DNA of 64,000 bases from Polysphondylium violaceum. Its lineage: Eukaryota > Evosea > Eumycetozoa > Dictyosteliales > Dictyosteliaceae. This document shows positions 21,982 through 31,919 of the stretch, one piece after another (positions within the stretch are counted from its first letter, which is position 1; every line of letters starts with the position of its first letter). A program made the position numbers and the translations under genes. Under the pieces are notes generated by a model that was given only the letters and a program-made list of their open reading frames with translations, was not told where the DNA came from and did not search any database. The stretch spans positions 1-64,000 of the forward strand of contig AJWJ01000055.1 of assembly GCA_000277445.1 (NCBI GenBank), given 5' to 3'.

Positions 21982-23849
21982 ATGAATATAGACAATTTAT
22001 TTAAACTAGTATTCTATGGTTCAATAACTATTAGAAATAATATAAACCATTTTATTGTAGAGGATGTTAATAAGAAAACTACTAAATATAGATATTGTTG
22101 TGACGTAGCATGGATGATAAGGTCGGGTCAATATGAATTACTCAAGTACAAATTAAAAAAAAAGAATATCTTTATCTTCAAAGCTTTCAATTAACTCATA
22201 TTTTTAAAATCAAAGATAAACAACTTTTCATAGATTGTTTTAATAAATTTAAATTAAACTTGGAGAATTATACAAACAATATTCATTTAAAAGCATGTGA
22301 ATTTGCTGCAATGGAGAAAAACTGGGATGCAGTAGACTATATGGTAAATGTTTGTAACTATAAAATACAAGGACCACAATTTTTGGTGTATGCTGTTAAA
22401 GATTCAAATCTAGAAATGTGCAAAAGATATTTAGAAAATGGTTATCAAGTATCTCTTCATACTACTTATATAGATGTTTTAAACACAAAAAATAGAGAAT
22501 TAATTAACCTATTATTCTCAAATACAATGCAAGAATTTCAAAAAATGTGCACAACAAAGATGGTTCAGGAAGGGGTACTCCAAGAGGCTTGTCAAACTTT
22601 AGATGTAGAGGTGTTTAAAATGGTCAAAGAGAGTATTGAAAAAATGCATTGGTTATTTATTTTAAAAAAATCAAACTTTTATTCAAAGTCTATGATATGG
22701 AATTATTATCAAATCTCTGTACAAAGCTATCAAATGTTTTTATTTGTACTAGAAAATTTTGATTTATCTTTTACAGTAGATGAAGATCCTCCAAAGGAAT
22801 CAAATGTTCTTATACATCCTGTATTGACTGCCGCAATATCTGGATCTCAACAAGTTGTAGAATATATATTAAAAAACAAAAAGGTAAAACAAATACATAT
22901 TGAAGGGATGGCATCACTAGCATTAAAACATGGCCATTTTAAACTCTATGAATTGATTAGACATCAATGTGGGCTTGAACTACTACCAGCACCAACAGAT
23001 TTTCATTATTTTAATATGAAAAATCCTCCAAATACAATTGAAGGTCTTGAATATCTTTTAAATACCTATCAAATCAAAATAGTTAGAGAGGATTTAGAAA
23101 GATCTATACTTGTATCGGTCGATGTATTTAAATATTTATTAGATTTTGTGATTACAAATGAAATTCCACTAGATTCAATTTTTATACACAATTCTATATA
23201 TCATTGTCTAACAACATCAAGAATAGAACCTATTGTTTATCTCTCTGAAAAAGGATTCAACTTGGATTGTGTATGGCCCAAACTATTTTTTTTAAAACCA
23301 ATTACTTTTAAATTTATCAAAACTTTATTTTCACTCATTTTGCCGAATGCTGAAGCTCTTTTTTATTTAAACAAAGCCCTAATCGAATTTATTCCTCAAA
23401 CAGATGATAATAGGGTATTTACAAGTATTATCGATGAAATGGTTAAACTTAAACGAGAATCTTCTTATTATGATCACCTTTTCTTGGGAATTGCAAGAAA
23501 TGGACGAGTTCAAACAATGAAATATTTGGTAAACAACAAAAAAATAATTCCAACCAATGTTAGAGCCATTTTGACTGAGTCGATTCAATATGGGACTCTA
23601 TCAATCACTAAATTTGTTATTGAAAACAAACTAATCAATCAGAATCAATTGCAAGAAAATCAAATTGTAATTTTAGAGAGTAGTATTTTTTTTGGTCGTC
23701 TTCACATACTCGAGTATATTTTACCATTTTATTCCAAAATATCAAGACTAGCTCATGCCACTATCTCTAGTTTTCAACGCAATGAAAATTTATTAATTAC
23801 AAAATTTCTAATCAATTGTCCACAATTTCAAGAATATTTTCCCAGCTAG
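21982..23849 (+). pseudogene. Ankyrin-like family protein split by a one-base frameshift
   Basis: A dictyostelid expanded-family protein beginning MNIDNLFKLVFYGSITIRN, followed by CCDVAWMIRSGQYELLKYKL and then divergent ankyrin-type helical repeats (for example FAAMEKNWDAVDYMV, ASLALKHGHFKLYELI, LGIARNGRVQTMKYLVNN). The reading frame changes inside a run of nine A at 22155-22163. Before it frame 1 reads ...KYKLKKK, and after it frame 2 continues EYLYLQSFQLTHIFKIKD without loss of family-like text. No plausible intron covers the run. Either one A was lost in sequencing or assembly, or the gene is a very young pseudogene. Otherwise it is whole to the TAG at 23847. Members of this family often repeat in clusters, but only one copy is present here. 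Confidence 0.7.
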
Positions 23850-24034
23850 GCACTTGCCAAGGAACAAGAAAAAAATAAAAAAGTAGTATTGTACATTATT
23901 ATGCAAGGCAGAAAAAAAATAATTGAAAGAGTACCAATCGTATTTATAAAATAAAAATATTGTACAAGTTTTTTATTCACAAATATTGTGATAAATAAAT
24001 AAAGTTTTAAAAAAAGAAAAAAAAACCAACCTTT

Positions 24035-25354
24035 TTAAACCAATTGTCTAATTCTAGAGTTTGGCTCATTCTTAATTCTCTTCAAGAATGAAGTAATGAT
24101 TAAATCTTCATCTATATTTTGATGGGCAAAATGTTGAATAACAGCTGATACAAGTTCTTTTTTCGATGTAGAGTTGGCTACCTTTAGTCTATGATAAGCA
24201 TTATATTTTTTAAGTGATTTAATTTCTAAAAGTTTTAAATTTACAGCCTATTATTTAATTATTATGATTAATATATTATTTTATATAAACGATGAGGAAA
24301 TAAATAATTTTATACATACTGGGGTATTACTATTATTAAGGTTATTAACACTAGTAGGTGGGTTTGATAAAGAAGTGGAAAATGATGATGTATTATATAT
24401 ATTTAATATTGAATCTGCAGCATCAAAATTATCAAATAAACTATTATTACTATTACTGTTATTATTATTATTATAGTTACTGTTATTATTATTACTACTA
24501 CTTCCACTGTTGTTATTTAAATTGATAGCATTATTACTACTTATATTATTATTATTATTATTAAAATTATTACGAATATTACTATCATTATTTAAAATAT
24601 TTGAATTATTAAAACTGCTGCTACTATTATTATTATTGTTATTATTATTATTATACAATGAAGATGATGAAGATGGGGGTGAAAAAGCGGAATATGAAGG
24701 TGAAATTGGAGATGGAGAGGAAGAGGAAGAAGTTGGACTTGGAGTTGGAGATGATTTACCACCATTCATCATTTGTTGAAGATGATATTGTTGTTGAGCT
24801 TGTTGTATTTGTTGTTGATATTGTTGTTGATGGATTTGTTGTTGAGATTGACCACCACCATTAGTATTATGTTGTTGACCATTATGTTGTTGATTATTTG
24901 GATGATTGAAATGATTTTGTAATTGTTGTTTCTTTTTTCTATTTGAAAGATTTGCTTTTTTATCAGCAGGAGATTTTGATAAATGCCTCTCGAAAGCTTC
25001 ATAGTCAAACAATTCATCGTCTTCAATCTTTAAAAAGTGTTTTCTTTCATAGGGATATAAATATTTGAGATAATGGATTCTAAGACGAAAACCAGCATCA
25101 GTTCTTTCAGGATCTACAGCAAGATCTGTAGTTATTTGTCTCCATAATTTATTTTCAATGACAGCCTCTAATCCACCTCTGGAAATGACACAATTGTATA
25201 ATTTGTATAAATTCAATTCCTTGTGATCAAAAATGGGAATCTTTTCTATGGGTGTACCTCTATTTGACATAAAACTAAATAAATTGGCTATAAATCTCTT
25301 TTCTTCAGCATCATCAACTGGCATATTGCTTGGTTGATTTTCTCTACTTGTCAT
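24035..25354 (-). CDS. ARID domain plus SAP30-like Sin3-binding protein
   Basis: Two exons, 24320..25354 and 24035..24247, phase 0 (415 aa). Residues ~15-115 are an ARID/BRIGHT DNA-binding domain (FIANLFSFMSNRGTPIEKIP, LNLYKLYNCVISRGGLEAVI, KLWRQITTDL, LRIHYLKYLYPYE). A basic RKKKQQ patch, poly-Gln and long Asn/Ser tracts follow. The second exon encodes VNLKLLEIKSLKKYNAYHRL, STSKKELVSAVIQHF, IDEDLIITSFLKRIKN. This matches the SAP30 Sin3-binding domain layout (L-x-L-x-x-L-x-R-Y, S-K-x-x-L-x-x-x-V-x-x-H-F). It is probably a DNA-binding subunit that recruits a Sin3/HDAC co-repressor. The start is the first ATG after a CAA-rich leader. Confidence 0.85.
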
Positions 25355-28300
25355 TTTGATTTATTGTTGTTGTTGTTGTGTGTTGTGTGTTGTGTGTTGT
25401 TGGTCTTGTTATTGATTATTATTTATTATTATTTATTATTTATAGATATTGAGAAATAAATGAAAAACAAAAAAAATTGATTTTTTAATATGAAAGGGGT
25501 GTGTGGGGAAAAGAGAGGAAATTTAGAGTTTTTTTTTTTTTTTAGAAAAATTTAAAATTTGAATTTTTCTGATTTTTAAGAGAACTGAATTATTTTTTGT
25601 TTTTTTTTTTTTTTTTTTTTTTTTAATTGATCCTCTTAATGAGGAAGGGAAAAGGTTTAGTTTTGAAAACTATTGGTTTTCAAGTTTTTAAACTTTTTGG
25701 TTTTAAAAAAAAAAGGGTTGTTGGCTTAAAGCGATGTTATTGTTGATATTTAATTGAATTTACAAAATATAAATGTATTGTTGTTGATTTATACTGATTT
25801 AGAAAACAAAACTATATGATAAGAAATCTATAATACAAATGTTATTGTTGTTTGTTGTTATTGTGATTGGTTTAATAGAAATTATTAATAAATGAGAATT
25901 GATAATAATATGAGAAGTAAGGATACAATAAAATATGAACAAAATATGGATGGACTTTAAATTTTAAAAATTTAATAAATTAAAAAAAAAAACCAATGTG
26001 TTTTAATAAATATTGATGGACGGATGGATGGTTGGAAAGAGATATTAGATAGTGTGTGTGTGTGTGTGTGTGAAAATGTGGGGTAAGTTAAAAAATATTA
26101 GATAAAGATATAAAAGAGATAAAGTAAGTTAGTGTTGTGTTTTTTATTATTTTTTTTAAAAGGTAGTTGTTGTTGGGTTTATATAAAAATACAGGGAATA
26201 GTGAATAAATAGATGGTGAGAATAAAAATATCTATACAAAAAAGTATAATGCGTGTGTGTAGGTGTATATATGTTATGAAAAGTGATGAATAGAGCGGCG
26301 CTTAGTTGTGATGATGATACTGATGAACAAAAAATTTAAAAAAAACTAACTAGCGTGTTGCAAGATATGAAAAAATTTAAAAAAATTAGGAAAATAAATT
26401 AAAATTAATATGAATCAAAGAATATCACAAAAAATGAAAAAAAAAAAATGAAAAAAAATGAAAAAAAAGAAAAGTCTGATTAAAGTGTGAATGATAATGA
26501 GATGTCGTTGTGTTTGGTGAAAATATGTGTGCCACATACATAGGGGGGATAGAAGAGGGGGGTTGATGAATGTGTGTATTTAGAAGGATGGGATGTCAAA
26601 TAAATGATAGGATTATTATTTTAAAATATATTTTTGTTTTTTCTTTGATGAAACCTTGGTGGTATGCAGAGGGATTGAAAGAAATTTTGATATCTGAAAA
26701 TCCAAGTGTCGACAATAACAACAAAATTGGGAGGAGAGCAAAAAAAGTGTGTGGTAGTGGGGTTGTTGGTGTGGGTGTTGAAGGTGGGTGGGGGTATATA
26801 TACAACACAAACTCACCATCTCCATCTTCATCTATATAAAGTGTGGTGGTAAAAGATGTGCAAAAAAGGGGGGAATAGAGAGGAAAGGAAACTGTGGTGT
26901 GATGGTGTAAATATGAAATTGAAACTATCAATTCAATTTCAAAAAAACAGTAATAAAATGCATTCCCTATCATTCTCCCCAGTACCAGTTCTTTGGAATG
27001 CATATGATGCTCTATTCATTTAATATGCATGCGCATGCACACACACAATGTAAAATGTTGTATTAAATGGTAGCACTTGTGTGGGTGTGGTGCTAGTGTT
27101 TGATGGGTAAATGGGTAATAAATAAAATTGATGGGATGGTAATTCAAGTTATTTAAAGATAATTATATGCATGCATTTACACACTCTTTTGGAAAATCGT
27201 TTCATAATTACTATTTTTATCAACAAAAATGCCCGTCCACAAAATTTTAAAATGATATTAAATCATTCAATCTCTGTTTGAAAGGCATTTTTTTTGAATT
27301 TTTTAAAAAAAAAGAAAAAGTGTGGGGGTAGTGTGTTGAGCGTGTGGGTATTCTTTTTTTCTCTGATAGATATTTACTTTTGTATATGATATTTTATGTT
27401 ATGTTTTGCGATAAATACTACTTTTGTATATTAACGATTTTCGAAAATAATAAGAGTAATAAAAGAATAATATAGAGAAATGAAAAATAAAAAAAAAAAA
27501 GAAAAGAAAAGAAAATATAAATAAATATTACTCTTGTCTTTACTTATTTCTTTATTTTCCGGGGAAAGTAAAAAGAAAAAAAAGCCCAGATAATTAAATT
27601 TTTTCAAAATTTTTTTTACATAAATACACATACAAAAATTTCATATGCAAACCTGGTGTCGTCATCACAGAAATTTAAAAAAAGATATGATGTTGAGAAA
27701 ATGAATAACTTTATATAAATTACCTTTAATAAAAACTAATAATAGTTAATAAACTAACTATCTATGTAGAGTAGTATAGAGAAGAGAATAAAATAATATG
27801 AATATGAATAAGAATATGAATATGAATGTGGTAAAAAGGAAAATAATATGAATGGTGATTTGAAATGCGATGCAATATATTTTAAAAAAAAAAAATAAAT
27901 AGAAAAAAAAAAAGATTTTTTTTTTTCTAGATGATTTTTAGAAAGGAATTTTTGAATTATTTGAAACTTTTATAAAAAAACTGTCGATCACGCACCAGCT
28001 TCATTGTAATCCCAAGAGGATGTAATCAAAGATTTTTTTAGAAAAGTTTAATCAAAAAATCATTCCCCCCTCTCCAAGTCACTTTTTTCATCATATGAGT
28101 GAGCGTATTTTTGCATTTTCAGATATTTTTATCCCAAACCAATTTAAAATGAATTAATTTTATTTTTTTTCTAAAATTTTTTTTTTGTGTAAACCAAATG
28201 CGCGTGGCCCATCAATTTTGCATACACTTTTTCAGCGATTTGGATTTGCTAACCGACAATCATCAACAAAAAGTGATGTGTGAGGTGGGTGCTAGAGGGG

Positions 28301-28710
28301 ATGATATTTTGTAGCTATGTCAAGGTGGTGCGCGTGTTAGAAAATTTGGGTGTGTAATGAAAAAAAATTAAAAAAACAAACAGACATCAACAACACTCAC
28401 TCGTCTTTTGCTGATTTTTGGTATCTCTTGAAAATAAAAATAAAAAACCCCCCACACAACAACCTTGGATACTTTGCAACCAAAGCAATACTTTTCCCCA
28501 CTTACTTAAACCCTCCAGACTTTTTATAAAAATATCTCTAATCCCTAAAATTTCAAAACCTAATAACTGTCCCATGCAACAATAATCATATGAATTTTTT
28601 TACGAGAATATTTTTTTTTGAAAAGTTCTTATCTGGAAGAGTATGATATTAATTCATATCGACAAACTCATCATATACTCCATACATATATTTTTTTTTT
28701 TTACTTATTT
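25355..28710. other. 3.4 kb gene-poor region upstream of the ARID gene
   Basis: The longest gap in the window. It holds many oligo-A/T runs, a (GT)10 repeat at 26052-26072, G-rich and TG-rich stretches (about 26500-27120, 27320-27350), and few long frames. Some minus-strand snippets look exon-like: SSWDYNEAG near 28000-28035, GTTTGC..GTATGT near 27610-27650, and FQRTGTGENDREC near 26960-27000. They do not assemble into a gene I can defend. The region may be an extended upstream control region of the ARID-SAP30 gene, a noncoding transcript, or a missed multi-exon gene. Confidence 0.4.
26052..26072. repeat. (GT)10 dinucleotide repeat
   Basis: Uninterrupted GT repeat within the gene-poor region. 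CA/TG-rich patches recur upstream of several genes in this window. Confidence 0.95.
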
Positions 28711-28816
28711 ATTTACAACTTGATGCCAACGAAGCTTGTGAATAGTCAGAATTCTTAAACCTGGGGAAGTTTAGGAATTCTAGTACTCACAAGGTTCATT
28801 GGTATCAAGTTGAAAT
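28711..28816. ncRNA. Long imperfect hairpin, pre-miRNA-like
   Basis: Two ~45-50 nt arms (28711-28760 and 28769-28816) fold around an 8-nt loop (28761-28768). Counting by eye there are about 40 Watson-Crick pairs and three likely G-U wobbles, with scattered single mismatches and one or two bulged bases. The arms begin ATTTACAACTTGATGCC and end GGTATCAAGTTGAAAT. The length, small loop and spaced mismatches match a miRNA-type precursor better than a transposon end. It lies 46 bp past the stop of the minus-strand crotonase gene, so it could also be part of that gene's 3' UTR. Either strand could be the transcript. Confidence 0.5.
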
Positions 28817-28862
28817 TAGTTGTTATGAATGGTACATAAAAGGCATTACTACATTGATCAAT

Positions 28863-29788
28863 TTATTTCTTTTCTAAAAAGATTGGATTAGAGAGGAAGG
28901 TCTCTTGAGCATAGCATTGGGATTGGGCATCAGCTTCTCTTTGTAAGGAGGAGTCTAAGCCAAGACCAGAAAGAGTTCTCAAAGTTTTGGTTGAGGATCT
29001 TACGGCAAATGGTGAACGTTTGGCAATGGTTGAGGCCATTTCAAGGGCATTGTTCATCAATTGATCAGGTTCGGCAACATCTACAACAATTCCAAGTCTT
29101 TTAGACTCTTCAGCAGACAAAACATCACCAGTGAGAATTAATCTTGAGGCAACTTGGTGACCGACCATACGAGGGAGAAAATGAGTAGCAGCCATTCCTG
29201 GATGGAGATTTACACCCACAAAGGTGAGACCAAGACTAGCTTTAGTGCTAGCAATTCTAATATCAGTAGCAAGGGCAAGACAGAGACCAGCACCGATTGC
29301 ATGGCCATTGACAGCTGCAATGACAGGCACTGGAATATTACGAATACAAAGGAATGTTTTGTAAAACTTTTCCATTATCTTTGCATTGTTTTCTGGTGTA
29401 TCGGCAGCTCTTTCTCTTAAGAAATTTAAATCACCACCAGATGAAAAAGCTTTTCCAGCACCTGTGAGAACAACACACTTTAAATCAGATTCATTCTCTA
29501 ATTGAGCAACCAATTTCTTAAACTCTTCTCCCATTGTAAATGTTAATGCATTTAAAGTTGTTGGTTTATTTAATCTATTGTATAATATATGTTATTACAT
29601 TGTAATTCATCGGAATGAATCTCACCTTAGATTATTTACTTTAAAATAGAGACACCATTATATTTGCCATCAACCAAATGTTTTTCTAATAAAACCAATG
29701 GTTCATTAGCACTTGTTGATTGAGTGGTAAAATATCTACAAAGATATCTTGATCCACTAGTTGTGAGTTGTGTGGTGAACTTGAACAT
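28863..29788 (-). CDS. Mitochondrial enoyl-CoA hydratase/isomerase family protein
   Basis: Two exons, 29640..29788 and 28863..29574, phase 2 (286 aa). The N-terminus MFKFTTQLTTSGSRYLCRYF is Arg/Ser/Thr-rich with few acids, as expected for a mitochondrial presequence. The crotonase core follows: ILKLNKPTTLNALT, CVVLTGAGKAFSSGGDL (oxyanion-hole loop), PVIAAVNGHAIGAGLCLALA, DIRIAST, LILTGDVLSAEESKRLGIV. At the two usual catalytic glutamate positions I read Phe (SLGLTFVGVNLHPG) and Arg (ASRLILTGD). That argues against ordinary hydratase chemistry and for another crotonase reaction or a divergent isomerase. A homologous LTFV..HPGMAATH text is known among uncharacterised ECH-like proteins. Confidence 0.88.
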
Positions 29789-30078
29789 GATTTCTAAATT
29801 TATTAAATGATTCTTTTTTTTTTTATTTTTTTATTTTTTTATTTTTTCATGTGAAAACTTTTCTTTTTTACCCTCTTTTCATATGATAAAAAACAGTTTC
29901 ATAATGGATTCACAAGATCCAAAAGAAAGAGATAGTATTGAATGAGGCATATGAATTGATTATTTTTTTTAATTTTTTTTAATTTTTTTTAATTTTTTTT
30001 CATATATGTGATGATCACTTTTATGTTTTTTATTTTTTTTGTTTGATTTACACACACCAACATATATACAGACAAAAG

Positions 30079-30469
30079 ATGAGTTTATCGAAAAAAGAGT
30101 CAGCTATTGTACATGGTTTTGAAATGAGACCTACCAAGAGTGGAGATGGTGCAGAAAATCCAGGTGATATTGAATATTGGTCATTGTTATGTTTTGCTTT
30201 TGCTTTTATTGGAATTATTGTTAAAGTAAGGAAAACAACGCATCATTAGCGAGAGCTCTAGAGTAATACTGTAGTATGCATATTAACTTTATCTATCATC
30301 ATAATAGTATAAAATTTGTTTATGGATTTCAGTTGTTTGTTGTGTAGCTTATTTAGCAAATATGAAAGCAAAAGATGCAGGTCTTAGACAAATTGTTTCA
30401 TCAGTTAGTCTTAGTCTTATGGGTTTAGTTATGGCTTATTTTGGTCCAAATTCACACATGTTTATTTAA
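30079..30469 (+). CDS. wdr83os: PAT complex subunit Asterix (WDR83OS/UPF0139)
   Basis: Two exons, 30079..30225 and 30308..30469, phase 0 (102 aa; the human protein is 106). Text follows Asterix: a polar N-terminus (MRPTKSGDGAENPGDIEYWS), then three hydrophobic segments, SLLCFAFAFIGIIVK, ICLWISVVCCVAYLAN and SVSLSLMGLVMAYFG. Asterix pairs with CCDC47 in the ER and shields polar transmembrane helices while multipass proteins are inserted. The ATG at 30079 was chosen because it starts the conserved polar head; the longer in-frame upstream region has no ATG. The stop is only 103 bp from the convergent METTL9 stop. Confidence 0.88.
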
Positions 30470-30572
30470 ATTACATTAGAATTGTGTAATAAAAGAAGAG
30501 GAAGAAGAAGAAGAAAAGAAAACAACAGATAGCAAACACCTTTTGTATATACAGTTATATAAATTATATATT

Positions 30573-31706
30573 TTATTTGACAAAACTTTTATTATTATGT
30601 TGCATTAAATCCCAATCTTGTTGACTTAAATTATCATTGTTATTGCTATTATTATTACTACTAGTAGTAGTGTTACTATTGTTATCCACAGATTGAGTAT
30701 CAATCGGTGTTAATATAAATACAATATCAGTTAATACATAGTTTTGATATGTTCCATCACCTTCAGAGATATAGGGTGCTTTGGTAAAACAATTTAGATG
30801 ATATCCAATCGATTGAAATATTTGATAAAATGAATTTATAAATTCTTCACAGGTTTTATTGTTTATCTAGATTGTATGAATTAGTATGAGTATTGTTGTT
30901 CTGTATAATGTATACACGTTGAATAGTATATTTACATTTAAATCTTCCAAAGGTTCATTTTCAATGCCACCAAATTCGACATAAGGATTAAAGGGATAAA
31001 CTACAGCCAGTATTAATTTACCATTTGGTTCGATAAAGTTTTTCATATCCTTTAATAAAGTTAGAGGTTTTTCACATCTATCCAAAACATTTAAACAAGA
31101 GACCACAGTAAATTGTTTATCTTTGATCTCTATAGATTCTTTTAAATCTGTACAATAGATACTATTGATACCCTTTCTTTTTAAACTATAAACCATACCT
31201 CTAGATGCTTCTGTTGCCAATATATTTTCAAATAAAGGTGCCAATTGTAATGTAGTTGTACCACATCCTGATCCAACATCTAATAATGATTTTAATATAA
31301 CATTACTACTATTACTACTATTATTACTATTACTATTGTTTTGATTAAATAATAGCTTTCTATATTGATTTGTAGATAGAATAAACATTTTGCCCATATC
31401 TAAATAACCCATGATATCAGTTTTAGTATACACCCAAGACATTACCCAATTCATGGCATTTGTAACAGTGTTCCATCTTGGGGTATCAATTAAAAAGTCC
31501 ATTGTAGGTTTATCAAATTCCAAAGGTACATAGAAATTAGATAGATAACCATATTGTTTGAATAGAAGTGAATAGTATTTTGAATACTGTTTCTTTTTCT
31601 TTATATATAATGGATTGTTCTCTAAATCATGACTGTTGCTATGATAGTCTTCTCTTGCCTGTTCATCTTTCATCAATTCAAGCGCTACGTTTTTCCATGT
31701 TTTCAT
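30573..31706 (-). CDS. mettl9: METTL9/DREV protein-histidine N-methyltransferase
   Basis: Two exons, 30936..31706 and 30573..30866, phase 0 (354 aa). The DREV family text is clear: an SAM-binding motif I (LLDVGSGCGTTTLQLAPLF), ILATEASRGMVYSLKRKGI, VVSCLNVLDRCEKPLTLLKD, GKLILAVVYPFNPYVE, and APYISEGDGTYQNYVLTDIV from exon 2. METTL9 makes 1-methylhistidine in His-x-His motifs, many of them in zinc-binding proteins. A Ser/Asn insert precedes motif I and an Asn-rich tail follows the domain. No signal peptide is evident, though human METTL9 is ER-associated. The methylated partner in dictyostelids is unknown. Confidence 0.9.
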
Positions 31707-31773
31707 TTTATCTTTAATACAGCAATAATCTTTCGAAAGGCTGAACAGTTGGATTAAATTTTCGAGAAATGTT

Positions 31774-31805
<32 letters not shown>

Positions 31806-31919
31806 CTAGTTTAAAAGAATTGATACTCAAAAGATTGGAGAGTCGTATCATCTGTGATTCTAAGAGGCAGGTGGGGTGTTGCATAAAATAAAAATTTTAA
31901 ATATCACTCTTTAATTTTA

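Noticed and set aside
26570-27003. 89-135 aa frames in the gene-poor region
   Set aside because: They are built from TG/CA-rich low-complexity text (Val/Gly or Pro/Thr/His runs) and show no domain or splice support. Only a short piece near 26980 looked exon-like.
28783-28805. tRNA T-arm-like word in the hairpin 3' arm
   Set aside because: The GGTTCATT word lacks the matching stems and the A/B box spacing of a tRNA; it pairs within the long hairpin instead.
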